Positions 24,355 through 32,779 of a DNA stretch of 32,779 nt are shown one piece after another. Position 1 is the stretch's first letter; each line of letters starts with the position of its first letter. The DNA is taken from positions 17,515 to 50,293 of the forward strand of contig PCCP01000051.1 of assembly GCA_002731775.1 (NCBI GenBank), written 5' to 3'. The position numbers were made by a program, and so were the translations under genes. This stretch comes from Gammaproteobacteria bacterium (GTDB taxonomy: Bacteria; Pseudomonadota; Gammaproteobacteria; Pseudomonadales; Pseudohongiellaceae). The notes beneath the pieces were generated by a model. The model worked only from the letters and a program-made list of their open reading frames with translations, did not search any database and had not been told where the DNA came from.

Positions 24355-25368
24355 ATGAGTCAATCAGAATTTGAAATCATTCAACGCTATTTTGTAGACT
24401 CCGGCCTGGGATTTGCCCGCACCGGGGTAGTTCTGGGCATCGGGGATGATGCGGCGCTGCTACAGTTGCCACCGAATCGACTACTGGCAATTTCCATGGA
24501 CACGCTGCTTGCTGGAGTCCATTTTCCTGCGACGGCCGAGCCTGCACTGATTGCCCGGCGGGCACTGGCGGTGAATCTCAGCGACCTCGCGGCCATGGCT
24601 GCCACGCCGCTTTGTTTTACCCTGGGCCTGGTGCTGCCAGAGTCGAACGGGGCCTGGCTCCAGGGTTTCAGTGAGGGACTGTTGGATCTGGCCAGAAAAT
24701 ATGAGTGTCCACTGGTAGGCGGTGATACCACTCACGGTGAGTTGAGCATTACTATCCAGGTACAGGGGACCGTCGATGCGGATAGAGTACTGCGGCGGGA
24801 TGGCGCCGAGGTGGGTGACAGAATCTACGTCAGCGGTTTTCTCGGCGACGGTGCTATCGCGCTGGCGAGCCTCGGACTCGACTCTCATCTGGGCAGAAAC
24901 TTTGCATTAAATAAATCGCAGCCTTCTGCGTCCTGTTTCGAGTATTTCAAGCAGGCTTATTATCAGCCGAAACCCAGGTTGGAGCTGGCTCAGGCATGTG
25001 CCTCGATCATGAGCAGCGGCATCGATATCTCCGATGGCCTCTACGGCGACCTGAAACATATCGTCACCGCCAGTGGCAAGGGAGCACAATTGCGGGTTAA
25101 TCTGTTTCCCTATTCTGATGCGGCCATAGCCTGTATGTCGGTGGATAATCGGATGCAGGCTGCGCTCTATGGCGGTGACGATTATGAGCTGTGTTTCACG
25201 GTGCCACCGAAATCCTGCCAGGCGCTAGAGCAGGCAGCCCTGGCGTTGAATACGAAGGTCACCTGTATAGGTGAGGTCATTCGGGGCAGCGAGATCATCT
25301 GTATCGATGCTTCGGGCTCCGAGTTGCCAGTATCGACAAAATCCTATGATCACTTTGGAAACCACTAA
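24355..25368 (+). CDS. thiL: Thiamine-monophosphate kinase
   Basis: This is a protein of 337 aa from the ATG at 24355; the open frame upstream overlaps nusB and has no family content. It belongs to the PurM/SelD-like superfamily and makes thiamine diphosphate from thiamine phosphate with ATP. Motifs seen are GIGDDAALL, DTLLAGVHFP, RRALAVNLSDLAAM, GGDTTHGELSI, SSGIDISDGLYGDL and GGDDYELCFTVP. It is 58 bp after nusB. Its product is the cofactor of Dxs, which is encoded further along in the window. Confidence 0.96.
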   Translation: MSQSEFEIIQRYFVDSGLGFARTGVVLGIGDDAALLQLPPNRLLAISMDTLLAGVHFPATAEPALIARRALAVNLSDLAAMAATPLCFTLGLVLPESNGAWLQGFSEGLLDLARKYECPLVGGDTTHGELSITIQVQGTVDADRVLRRDGAEVGDRIYVSGFLGDGAIALASLGLDSHLGRNFALNKSQPSASCFEYFKQAYYQPKPRLELAQACASIMSSGIDISDGLYGDLKHIVTASGKGAQLRVNLFPYSDAAIACMSVDNRMQAALYGGDDYELCFTVPPKSCQALEQAALALNTKVTCIGEVIRGSEIICIDASGSELPVSTKSYDHFGNH

Positions 25369-25371
25369 AAC

Positions 25372-25860
25372 GTGACTACAGTTAAACCAGTTCCAGTTAA
25401 ATCAATCTGGCGCCACCCGGTTTATTTTCTGGCCTTCGGCCTTGGCAGTGGCACCGTTCCCAAGGCACCTGGAACGGCTGGGACCCTCGTGGCAGTGGGC
25501 GTTTACCTGTTGTTGCCGCCCCTTTCAGCCCTCGTCTATGGCCTGATTCTGGTGTTGACATTTGTCCTGGGCATCTATCTGTGTGGCAAGACTTCGGCGG
25601 ATCTGGGGGTGCATGATCACAGCGGCATCGTCTGGGATGAATTTGTCGGTTACTGGATAACCATGTTCATGGCGCCAGCGGGCTGGTTCTGGGTACTGCT
25701 GGGCTTCGGCTTGTTCCGGCTGCTGGATATCGTCAAGCCCTGGCCAATTAGTTGGGTGGATAAAGAGCTTAAGGGTGGTCTCGGAATCATGCTAGATGAT
25801 GTATTAGCAGGTATAATGGCGGCCCTGTGCATTCAGGCCATCGCGGTATTTTCGATTTGA
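25372..25860 (+). CDS. pgpA: Phosphatidylglycerophosphatase A
   Basis: This 162-aa inner-membrane enzyme removes the phosphate of phosphatidylglycerol phosphate. The family motifs are FGLGSGTVPKAPGTAGTL near the N-terminus, VWDEFVGYW in the middle and DDVLAGIMAAL at the end, separated by three to four hydrophobic helices. It starts at GTG 25372, 3 bp after the thiL stop. The thiL-pgpA pair is the usual order. Confidence 0.95.
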   Translation: MTTVKPVPVKSIWRHPVYFLAFGLGSGTVPKAPGTAGTLVAVGVYLLLPPLSALVYGLILVLTFVLGIYLCGKTSADLGVHDHSGIVWDEFVGYWITMFMAPAGWFWVLLGFGLFRLLDIVKPWPISWVDKELKGGLGIMLDDVLAGIMAALCIQAIAVFSI

Positions 25861-25869
25861 GAGTCCTGC

Positions 25870-26508
25870 GTGGGAATGAGTGATAAGTTTTTAGAGGAAA
25901 ATCTGTTGACCGTAAAATTTGTAGCTTCCGCCGTCCTCCCCACTCAATGGGGGCAGTTCATAATACACGGCTTCAAAGATCAGGAAACCGGTAAAGAACA
26001 TGTCGCCCTGTTGCTGGGTGAGTTACATTCAGGGGGGGCGGTAGCGGGTGACAATGAGCCGCTGCTTTGTCGTATACATTCCGAATGTCTCACGGGTGAT
26101 TGTTTGTTTAGCCTGCGCTGTGACTGCGGTGCGCAACTGCGCTGCTCCATGGAGAGTATTGCCGAAGCCGGGCGTGGCATGATCCTGTATTTGCGCCAGG
26201 AGGGCAGGGGCATCGGTCTGTTAAACAAGATCAAGGCCTATGCCCTGCAGGATTCCGGCGCCGACACGGTGGAAGCAAATGAGCAGCTCGGTTTTGAGGC
26301 AGATAGCCGCGAGTACAAAATCTGCAAGCCCATGCTCGAATACTTTCAGGTCAAGAGCGTTCGCCTCATGACCAACAACCCGCGCAAGGTAGCGGCATTG
26401 CAAGAGATGGGAATAAAAGTTGACGTCGTGCCCATTCACACCGAATCAAATCCCCATAACGAAAATTATTTGGCGGTGAAGGTGAATAAACTCGGTCATA
26501 TGAAGTAG
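25870..26508 (+). CDS. ribA: GTP cyclohydrolase II
   Basis: This 212-aa protein opens GTP to start riboflavin synthesis. Zinc ligands Cys73, Cys84 and Cys86 have the spacing of E. coli RibA (11 and 2). The active-site block [20 protein letters not shown] and the end [14 protein letters not shown] are complete. The GTG at 25870 has GAGAG upstream; the ATG two codons later is an equally possible start. It lies 9 bp after pgpA and provides the RibA activity missing from the RibB fusion. Confidence 0.96.
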   Translation: MGMSDKFLEENLLTVKFVASAVLPTQWGQFIIHGFKDQETGKEHVALLLGELHSGGAVAGDNEPLLCRIHSECLTGDCLFSLRCDCGAQLRCSMESIAEAGRGMILYLRQEGRGIGLLNKIKAYALQDSGADTVEANEQLGFEADSREYKICKPMLEYFQVKSVRLMTNNPRKVAALQEMGIKVDVVPIHTESNPHNENYLAVKVNKLGHMK

Positions 26509-26535
26509 GTCTTTGTCAACAAAGAGCAGCGAGTC

Positions 26536-27189
26536 TTGGCATCCAGTAAGAAGAATATAGTTGTCGATTTCATGCGCCATGGCGAGCCTGAGGGTGGCGA
26601 AGTTTTACGTGGGCGGGTGGATCATCCCTTGAGCAAACTGGGCTGGCAACAGATGCAGCTGGCAACGGTCCCCGGCCTCGTCAACGGTCAAACTGCGGTG
26701 ACAAGCCAGTGGACCGACATCATTTCTTCGCCCTTGCAACGCTGTCGCGGCTTTGCCGAGAAGCTGGCTAATCAGCTTGATCTTAAGCTGCTGATCGATG
26801 AGCGCTGGCAGGAAATTGATTATGGCGACTGGGATGGCATGTTGCTGAGTGAGTGGCGAAAGCTGGCGGCACCGCAGTTTAAAGCGTTTCGAGAAGATTT
26901 GTCGAAACTCGCCCCCCCCAACGGTGAAGACTATCTCACGTTCAGAGATCGGGTGCTGAGTGCCTGGCTGGGGCTGTCACAGAAAGCTGATGGCAGCCAT
27001 GTATTGATCGTAACCCATGGCGGCGTGTTGCGTGTGGTACTTCCCACCGTGCTCGGCATGCCCCTGAATCGCAGCACTCCTCTGCACATCCCCTTCGCCA
27101 GCTTTAGCCGGGTGAGGCTTCAGATAGAAGCAGGGCGCGTCAGTACCCGGCTGTTATTTCATAACGCTGCCGAATATGCCGCGCGCTAG
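26536..27189 (+). CDS. Histidine phosphatase, possibly CobC-like
   Basis: This is a protein of 217 aa from a TTG start. The first ATG would remove the strand before the active-site RHG, so it is rejected. The catalytic set is Arg14-His15-Gly16 (MRHGEP), Arg69 (SSPLQRC), Glu93 (EIDYGDWDG) and His161 (VTHGG). It belongs to the phosphoglycerate-mutase-like superfamily. The adjoining genes btuF-like and cobO handle cobalamin, and alpha-ribazole phosphatase CobC belongs to this superfamily, so that role is plausible. A general phosphatase remains possible. Its stop overlaps the stop of the convergent btuF-like gene within a CTAG palindrome. Confidence 0.8.
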   Translation: MASSKKNIVVDFMRHGEPEGGEVLRGRVDHPLSKLGWQQMQLATVPGLVNGQTAVTSQWTDIISSPLQRCRGFAEKLANQLDLKLLIDERWQEIDYGDWDGMLLSEWRKLAAPQFKAFREDLSKLAPPNGEDYLTFRDRVLSAWLGLSQKADGSHVLIVTHGGVLRVVLPTVLGMPLNRSTPLHIPFASFSRVRLQIEAGRVSTRLLFHNAAEYAAR

Positions 27190-28154
27190 TTGGAAGTCCC
27201 AGCCGGGATAGACCTGGCCAGGTCGATCTGGGAGCAAATAATTTCCGCACCCTGTAGGGCCCGTGGTGTGTGGCGCTGAACCAGGTCGGGGGGCACAAAA
27301 AAGAGCATGTTGTTGGCGACGGCATTGACCGCGGGCCAGTTCTTCCAGTCATCGAGCCACTCCGGCCTTTCAATATCCATGCCGCTAGCGATGATAACCA
27401 TTGGGTTTCTGACCAGAACGGCCTCCATGCTCACTTTCGGCGCCACCCGATCGATGTCGGAAAAAATATTTTCACCGCCACATAGACTGATGATATCGTT
27501 GATCAGCTCGTTACCACCGGCGCTAATCAGAGGATTATCCCAGACCTGGTAAAATGTGCGAACTGCCGCCTTGTTTCTATATCGGTGATCGAGGGCGCGC
27601 AGTCGTGAACGGAAATTCTCTGCAGCAGGTTTTGCGATGCTTTCAGAGCCTGCAAGTATGGCCAGTCTCTCCATGTGCGAGGGTATGGATTCCAGATTTC
27701 TGGGTTCGGCGATATAAACATTCAGGCCCAATTCCCGGAGTCTACGCACCGATGCCCTGGGGTTACCACTGAGCCAGGCCACCACAAGGTCAGGTCGCAG
27801 TGCCAGGATTCGCTCCATATCCAGCATGTCATGCTGACCAACTACGGGTAGGGATTTCGCGGCTTCCGGATAGTTGCTGTATGCAATTACGCCCACAAGT
27901 TTATCGCCGGCACCGGCTGCATAGATCAATTCGGTGAGTGAGGGGGCCAGGCTAATGATCCGATTGGCTGGCGCGGCGAGCTCGACCAACGAACCTTCGT
28001 CATCTATTGCGGCAACGGCTTCTGACTCTGTTTTTACGGACTCCATGGCGAACAGGGTTTGAGTAAAGGCTGTCAGTAAAAAAATTGCAAAATTTGCCAT
28101 TCCCGATTTAGTAACAGGAGCTGAGCTGGTGACCGTGTTGAGGCTAGATCCCAT
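27186..28154 (-). CDS. Cobalamin-binding periplasmic protein (BtuF-like)
   Basis: This is a protein of 322 aa of the class III substrate-binding family (BtuF/FhuD type). After a signal-like segment (MANFAIFLLTAFTQTLFA, residues 19-36) comes RIISLAPSLTELIYAAGAGDKLVGV, then LRPDLVVAWLSG, LRELGLNVYI and the C-lobe with CGGENIF. BtuF delivers vitamin B12 to BtuCD. No btuC or btuD is in the window. The start ATG overlaps the cobO stop (TAATG), so the two are translationally coupled; the second Met at residue 19 is a plausible true start. Cobalt-corrinoid specificity rests on the cobO linkage. Confidence 0.83.
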   Translation of the reverse strand: MGSSLNTVTSSAPVTKSGMANFAIFLLTAFTQTLFAMESVKTESEAVAAIDDEGSLVELAAPANRIISLAPSLTELIYAAGAGDKLVGVIAYSNYPEAAKSLPVVGQHDMLDMERILALRPDLVVAWLSGNPRASVRRLRELGLNVYIAEPRNLESIPSHMERLAILAGSESIAKPAAENFRSRLRALDHRYRNKAAVRTFYQVWDNPLISAGGNELINDIISLCGGENIFSDIDRVAPKVSMEAVLVRNPMVIIASGMDIERPEWLDDWKNWPAVNAVANNMLFFVPPDLVQRHTPRALQGAEIICSQIDLARSIPAGTSN

Positions 28155-28762
28155 TAGTAGTCGATGCCCTTCTGCACTTTTACCCCGGCGTCGAATGCGT
28201 GTTTGCTTGCCTTGAGGTCGGTGACGGTATCGGCCATTGCCAGCAGTTCCCTCGATGCGTTGCGGCCAGTCACGATGACATGTTGCGCTGGGGGTCGATT
28301 TTCCAGGGCAGTGAGAACCATTGTCTTGTCCAGGTAGCCGTAGGTCAACATGTAGGTCATTTCGTCGAGGATCACCACATCAATACTGGCATCGGTTAAC
28401 AGGGCATTGGCTTTCTCCCAGGTTGCTGTGGCCGCCGCGATGTCTTTTTCCCGATCCTGAGTCTCCCAGGTGAATCCCGTGTTCATGACGTGAAATTCGA
28501 CCAGGGGATTGTCTTCGAACAACATGTGTTCACCACACTCCCATACCCCCTTTATGAACTGGATAACGCCGCATCTGAGGCCGTGGCCGAGGCTGCGCGC
28601 CAACATGCCAAAGGCAGAGGAACTTTTGCCCTTGCCATCACCGGTGAGCACCACCATCAACCCCTTGTCGATGGTGGCCGCAGCGACGCGGTTATCAATA
28701 TGGGCTTTCTTGCGTTGCATCGCCTGCTTGTGGCGTTGGTTTCTTGCGCTGGCTTTAGCCAT
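28154..28762 (-). CDS. cobO: Cob(I)yrinic acid a,c-diamide adenosyltransferase
   Basis: This 202-aa enzyme of the CobA/CobO/BtuR family attaches the 5'-deoxyadenosyl group to corrinoids. The P-loop GDGKGKSSSA (41-50) is preceded by LMVVLT. Further family blocks are RCGVIQFIKG, GFTWETQD, DVVILDEMTYML and HVIVTGRNAS. The first 30 residues are basic and polar. It follows dxs by 78 bp on the same strand and may be co-transcribed with it. With only BtuF and this enzyme present, the locus suggests salvage rather than de novo B12 synthesis. Confidence 0.94.
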   Translation of the reverse strand: MAKASARNQRHKQAMQRKKAHIDNRVAAATIDKGLMVVLTGDGKGKSSSAFGMLARSLGHGLRCGVIQFIKGVWECGEHMLFEDNPLVEFHVMNTGFTWETQDREKDIAAATATWEKANALLTDASIDVVILDEMTYMLTYGYLDKTMVLTALENRPPAQHVIVTGRNASRELLAMADTVTDLKASKHAFDAGVKVQKGIDY

Positions 28763-28840
28763 GAAGTGGTTCCGATGAGGCCTGTAAAATTAGAGAAGAA
28801 AATTGAACGAGAGCAGTAACAAACAACAGGATCAGGCTAC

Positions 28841-30781
28841 CTAGACTGCTTCCGACTGAATCTTGCAGAGCTTGAGTTTGTTTCTGATGGCGTTGATGAA
28901 ACCTTCACTGTCCAGATTAACAGCCGCCAGCATCTCCGGAACCTTGCCCTGTTCCAGAAATGCGTCGGGTAAGCCCAGGTTTAAAACCGGGATCTGGTAA
29001 TTTGCCTGCAGCAGAAATTCATTCACTGCAGATCCGGCGCCACCCATGATTACATTTTCTTCGGCGGTAACGATGAGCTGATGTGAGGCAGCCATATCAC
29101 CAATGCATTCTTCATCCAGGGGTTTTACGAAACGCATATCTACCACGGTCGCATCCAGCTTCTGGGCGGCTGCCAGCGCCGGAGTGACCATGCTGCCGAA
29201 GGCCAGGATAGCAACCGTACGGCCTTTGCGTCTGGTGATGGCTTTGCCGATTGCAACAGTGTCCAGTGATCTGTCTACAGATGCTCCTGGCCCCTGTCCC
29301 CGGGGGTAGCGCACGGCCGATGGGCCAACGTGGTAATACGCGGTGCTTAACAGCTTGCGGGTTTCATTCTCATCGCTGGGCGTCATCACAATCATATTGG
29401 GGATGCAGCGTAGATAGCTGAGGTCGAAACTACCCGCGTGGGTTGGTCCGTCTTCGCCTACCAGGCCGGCCCTGTCGATGGCGAACAGTACATTCAGTCC
29501 CTGTAGGGCGATGTCGTGAATTAATTGGTCGTAGGCGCGCTGTAAAAAAGTCGAGTAAATGGCAACTATCGGTTTGATGCCACTGCAGGCCATACCGGCA
29601 GCGAAGGTTACACAGTGCTGTTCCGCAATGGCGACATCGTGAAAGCGATCGGGGAATTGCTCGGCAAAATCCTTCATGCCGGAGCCCTCGCCCATCGCCG
29701 GAGTAATACCAACCATCAGCTCATCTTGCGCGGCTAAATCACAGAGCCAGTCGCCGAATACCTTGGAGTAAGATGGTAGGCTCGACGTCCTCTTCCTGTC
29801 CGAATGAGAGCGGCTGCCAGCTGGCCCTTTGGCTGCTTTGGGCTTGCTGGATGCGTCAATCTTGCTAATGGCATGCATACCGAAGGGATCGTTTTCCGAT
29901 TTCGAGTAGCCCTTGCCCTTTTGGGTTACGACGTGGAGAAGCTGCGGTCCACCCAGGGATTTGATGTTGCCAAGCATCTCCACCAGGCCAGCGGTGTCAT
30001 GACCATCGACCAGGCCAATGTAGTTAAAACCGATTTCCTCGAACAGGGTGCCAGGTGAGACCATGCCCTTCATATATTCTTCCGCCCGGTGTGCCGCTTT
30101 CGATGCCAGGGGTATTTTGGACAGCATGTGCTTGCCACCACTGCGAATAAAATTATAAGGCTTGCTCGCCCACATGTGAGCGAAGTAACTAGACAGCCCG
30201 CCGACGTTATTCGATATCGACATATTGTTATCATTGAGAATCACCAGGATGTTTTGGTCCAGATGACCTGCATGATTCAATGCTTCGAATGCCATCCCCG
30301 CAGTCATGGCACCATCACCGATCACAGCGATGTTGTGGAAATCCTGATTCTGAACCCGGGCCGCCATCATCATGCCAAGAGCCGCACTGATTGAGGTGCT
30401 GGAATGACCGACGCCGAAGGCATCGTACTCACTCTCTGCTCGACTGGGAAATGCGGCCAGACCCCCGGTTTGACGTATGTTGAGCATTTCTTCCCGTCGC
30501 CCCGTCAAAATTTTGTGGGGATAGGCCTGGTGTCCCACATCCCAGATCAATTTGTCCGTGGGGGTATCGAATACGTAGTGGATAGCGATGGTGAGTTCGA
30601 CGACTCCGAGGCCGGCGCCGAGGTGGCCGCCGGTTTGACCGACGCAATAGAGCAGAAACAGGCGCAGCTCCTCGGCCAATTCGGCGAGTTGAGCCACCTC
30701 CAACTGCCTGAGATCCGCCGGATCGGCTATCTGATCCAGCAGCGGCGTCTGTGGTCTGTTCGCTGGTATTTCGTCGAGCAT
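28841..30781 (-). CDS. dxs: 1-deoxy-D-xylulose-5-phosphate synthase
   Basis: This 646-aa, TPP-dependent enzyme makes DXP from pyruvate and glyceraldehyde 3-phosphate. DXP feeds isoprenoids, thiamine and pyridoxal. Visible are [14 protein letters not shown], the TPP motif [15 protein letters not shown] ... [42 protein letters not shown] and YPRGQGPG. The length exceeds E. coli (620), partly because of a basic, low-complexity linker near residue 315-340 ([14 protein letters not shown]). It follows ispA by 90 bp. Confidence 0.96.
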   Translation of the reverse strand: MLDEIPANRPQTPLLDQIADPADLRQLEVAQLAELAEELRLFLLYCVGQTGGHLGAGLGVVELTIAIHYVFDTPTDKLIWDVGHQAYPHKILTGRREEMLNIRQTGGLAAFPSRAESEYDAFGVGHSSTSISAALGMMMAARVQNQDFHNIAVIGDGAMTAGMAFEALNHAGHLDQNILVILNDNNMSISNNVGGLSSYFAHMWASKPYNFIRSGGKHMLSKIPLASKAAHRAEEYMKGMVSPGTLFEEIGFNYIGLVDGHDTAGLVEMLGNIKSLGGPQLLHVVTQKGKGYSKSENDPFGMHAISKIDASSKPKAAKGPAGSRSHSDRKRTSSLPSYSKVFGDWLCDLAAQDELMVGITPAMGEGSGMKDFAEQFPDRFHDVAIAEQHCVTFAAGMACSGIKPIVAIYSTFLQRAYDQLIHDIALQGLNVLFAIDRAGLVGEDGPTHAGSFDLSYLRCIPNMIVMTPSDENETRKLLSTAYYHVGPSAVRYPRGQGPGASVDRSLDTVAIGKAITRRKGRTVAILAFGSMVTPALAAAQKLDATVVDMRFVKPLDEECIGDMAASHQLIVTAEENVIMGGAGSAVNEFLLQANYQIPVLNLGLPDAFLEQGKVPEMLAAVNLDSEGFINAIRNKLKLCKIQSEAV

Positions 30782-30871
30782 TGTGGTTATTCAACTCCGG
30801 GAAGTCCGTCTTCCAGTTACTTCTGGGCCCTTAGAGGGCAGTAAGTTAAAGCAGTGCCGGGGAATCGTCAA

Positions 30872-31774
30872 TTAATGCAGGCGCCGGATGATGTAGGTGG
30901 CCAGCTCTCGCAGTCGGTCCGCGCTGCCGCTGAAATCCCCGAGGGCCGCTACCGCGTTGTTTGCCAACTGTGTCGCCCTGGTCCGGGCTGCTTCCAGGCC
31001 TAATAGCGAAACATAGGTAGGTTTGTTCCGTAGCTGGTCTGAACCCTGGGGCTTGCCGAGAGTGGCGCTGTCGCCGATTACGTCCAGGATGTCATCTTGC
31101 ACCTGGAAGGCGAGGCCGATGGCCTGGGCATATTGGCCCAGAGCGTCTTGCTGGGAGGCGCTGGTGTCGCCATGGCTCAAGCCTCCTAACAAGACGCTGG
31201 CCCTGATGAGAGCGCCGGTCTTCAAATTGTGCATGGTTTCGAGTTGGGCCAGGCTCAGTTGTTTGCCCACGGCTTCAAAATCGAGAGACTGGCCCGCAAC
31301 CATGCCCTGGGCGCCACTGGCTTCACTGAGTAGAGATATCATAGTTAGTAGAGTCTCCGCATCAAGTGCTTGCTGTCCGTTGCTGAGCAATTGAAAGGCA
31401 AGGGACTGCAGTGCATCTCCCGCCAGAATAGCGGTGGCCTCATCGAAGGCCTTATGGGTGGTCGGTTTGCCTCGACGCAGGTCATCATTATCCATTGAAG
31501 GCAGATCGTCATGGACCAGGGAGTAACTGTGAATCAGCTCTACCGCACAGGCGGCTATATCTGCCGCTACCAGATCTCCGCCCACGGCCTGGTTGCTACC
31601 ATACACCAACACTGGACGAATGCGTTTGCCGGCACCGAGCCCGGCATATTGCATCGCTGCCAGCAGCTGTGCACTGGCCTGTGGAAACGCGAGCTTGCTG
31701 GTCAGGGTCTGGTTCACACGCTGCTGGCACTGGCTTATGAATGTTTCCAGCGAAGGGGAAGGTTGTGAGCTCAT
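30872..31774 (-). CDS. ispA: Farnesyl diphosphate synthase (geranyltranstransferase)
   Basis: This 300-aa trans-prenyl synthase joins IPP to DMAPP and GPP. The first aspartate-rich motif is DDLPSMDNDD (Asp89, Asp90, Asp95) with RRGKPTTHKAF. The second is QVQDDILDVIGD (Asp227, Asp228, Asp231). It starts 5 bp after the xseB stop. The order xseB-ispA-dxs is the same as in E. coli and Pseudomonas. Confidence 0.95.
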   Translation of the reverse strand: MSSQPSPSLETFISQCQQRVNQTLTSKLAFPQASAQLLAAMQYAGLGAGKRIRPVLVYGSNQAVGGDLVAADIAACAVELIHSYSLVHDDLPSMDNDDLRRGKPTTHKAFDEATAILAGDALQSLAFQLLSNGQQALDAETLLTMISLLSEASGAQGMVAGQSLDFEAVGKQLSLAQLETMHNLKTGALIRASVLLGGLSHGDTSASQQDALGQYAQAIGLAFQVQDDILDVIGDSATLGKPQGSDQLRNKPTYVSLLGLEAARTRATQLANNAVAALGDFSGSADRLRELATYIIRRLH

Positions 31775-31779
31775 AGAGA

Positions 31780-32016
31780 TTAGTCTGATTCAACTTCGAG
31801 ATCTTCAGTGTCACCGTTTTCGTTGATAAGCACCTGCACTTTCTGCTCGGCCTGTTTCAGGGCAGCCTGACATTCCCGCGTGAGCTTGATGCCTTTCTCA
31901 AAAGCCTGTAGAGAGTCCTCCAGGCTTAACTCCCCTTCTTCCATGGAACTTACCAATGCTTCAAGGTCTTCCAGTGCCTGCTCGAAATCAAACCCGGTCT
32001 GCTTCTTCTTCGTCAT
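31780..32016 (-). CDS. xseB: Exodeoxyribonuclease VII small subunit
   Basis: This is a protein of 78 aa, of usual size for the family (E. coli 80). The pattern [26 protein letters not shown] followed by [13 protein letters not shown] is the XseB helical hairpin. It works with the XseA large subunit, which is not in this window, to degrade single-stranded DNA. It is the first gene of the minus-strand run, with a TATAAT-type promoter upstream. Confidence 0.95.
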   Translation of the reverse strand: MTKKKQTGFDFEQALEDLEALVSSMEEGELSLEDSLQAFEKGIKLTRECQAALKQAEQKVQVLINENGDTEDLEVESD

Positions 32017-32417
32017 CTTCTGTCTTCCACAGGATTCGAGCTTTGGCGCCGAAATGTCTAGCGGCGAAATCCCCGTTTCCCTGTTCTGGGGGTGCGATTA
32101 TACGCCAAGTCACTGCTAAATCACGTCGAATCACCGGATTCGAGGGGGAAATCAGCAACATCTCTTAGATGTGAGGGGTAGGACCATTTCGTATTGTGGG
32201 GGGAGGCGGAATTAATTTGCGATACATTGATTGAAAAATTCCTCTAGGGTGCCTTCTGATTAAGTATTCGATGTCTTCGGCCTGCACAGCAACCAGACCT
32301 CTGCGTAGGCTCCCTAGCTCCTTATTCAGGGGTAGTCAGCCGGATTAACCATGTGCAGAGCGCACTTTACTCTGTACACTCCTTGCTTTCTTAGCAAATA
32401 ACCACTACAGACATAAC
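32017..32417. other. Divergent intergenic region, 401 bp
   Basis: It separates xseB from the unrecognised membrane protein gene. Apart from the -10 candidate near 32100 there is a partial inverted repeat (GTGCAGAG, about 32352, with CTCTGTACAC). No tRNA, small ORF or repeat element was recognised. Confidence 0.4.
32097..32102 (-). promoter_or_regulatory. Probable -10 box for xseB-ispA-dxs
   Basis: Read on the minus strand, the sequence is TATAAT, a perfect -10 hexamer, about 80 bp before the xseB start. The -35 region is poor: only GTGATT- and CGTGAT-type hexamers occur at 16-17 bp. It is therefore a candidate rather than a proven promoter. Confidence 0.45.
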
Positions 32418-32779
32418 ATGTTCCAACACGAGACAGACAGAGCCTATATACCCCGGGACTGGCGCATTGTCTTTGCCTTGATTCTCACCTTTTTATGGTT
32501 TTGTTTCCTGTGGATATATATCGCCAGGAATGTGGGTTGGGGATCGTTTCTCGACCTGCCTATAGCTGAGATGGGCGCATTTCTCGAGGGAGCCTTCGCT
32601 TTTCTCGCATTTCTGTGGTTGGTGATTGGCCTGTTTATTCAACAGTCCGTGCTGGCGCAAAATAACGAAGAACTGCGTCGTAATAATCTTCATTCCGAAA
32701 AGCAAACAGAGGCGATCGCCGCAACCGAACTAAATGCGCGACAGGAAACATTTTTCAAGATCGCAGATGCAAACCGCCG
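32418..32779 (+). CDS. Unrecognised two-helix membrane protein, 3' end outside the window
   Basis: The open frame from ATG 32418 runs 120 codons to the window edge without a stop. The N-terminus (RAYIPRDWRIVFA) is followed by a hydrophobic helix of about 20 residues, a short loop (VGWGSFLDLPIAE), and a second helix (AFAFLAFLWLVIGLFI). After these come about 45 polar residues rich in Gln, Asn, Glu and Arg, likely the start of a coiled coil (QNNEELRRNNL). The topology suggests two transmembrane helices with a cytoplasmic helical tail. I do not recognise the family; no function is assigned. Confidence 0.7.
   Translation, partial: MFQHETDRAYIPRDWRIVFALILTFLWFCFLWIYIARNVGWGSFLDLPIAEMGAFLEGAFAFLAFLWLVIGLFIQQSVLAQNNEELRRNNLHSEKQTEAIAATELNARQETFFKIADANR

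Overview
The window looks like chromosomal DNA of a marine-type gammaproteobacterium, perhaps of the Cellvibrionales, Halieaceae or Pseudohongiella kind. This rests on gene order and protein resemblance recalled from known families, not on a search. The right half carries the order glyA-nrdR-ribD-ribE-ribB(X)-ribH-nusB-thiL-pgpA-ribA, followed on the other strand by btuF-like, cobO, dxs, ispA and xseB. This is close to the order known from Pseudomonas. No tRNA, rRNA, CRISPR array, complete insertion sequence or prophage was seen.

Left half (1-13.4 kb), accessory character. It holds the end of a cystine-type symporter, a secreted amidase with a possible CHRD-like tail, a 138-bp palindromic repeat, and a secreted YVTN beta-propeller protein with one CxxCH haem site. 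Next come two overlapping minus-strand genes (an exported unknown and a matrixin-like metalloprotease), a SulP transporter with STAS and cyclic-nucleotide-binding domains, and an orphan RlmK-type rRNA methyltransferase. A decayed sigma-54 activator fragment, an SGNH esterase, a carboxylesterase and a permease cut to its first 61 codons follow. The two broken genes lie at gene junctions and suggest past rearrangement.

Middle (13.3-18.4 kb). A glycerate-kinase-like P-loop kinase is followed by the most unusual pair of the window. The first gene encodes a winged-helix-like N-terminus followed by three tandem DnaT C-terminal-type repeats. The second overlaps it and encodes a lambda-P-like replication protein. 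Together they look like a helicase-loading or primosome module of phage ancestry now sitting among chromosomal genes. Downstream is a MITE-like element with 34-bp perfect inverted repeats around a terminator-like hairpin, then ettA.

Right half (18.5-32.8 kb), housekeeping. The genes cover one-carbon metabolism (glyA), nucleotide-reductase control (nrdR), and the complete riboflavin pathway: ribD, ribE, ribB with a degenerate RibA domain, ribH, and a separate intact ribA. nusB, thiL and pgpA are interleaved. A histidine phosphatase then converges, with overlapping stops, on a minus-strand run xseB-ispA-dxs-cobO-btuF-like that covers exonuclease VII, isoprenoid precursors and cobalamin salvage. 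The window ends inside an unrecognised membrane protein gene.
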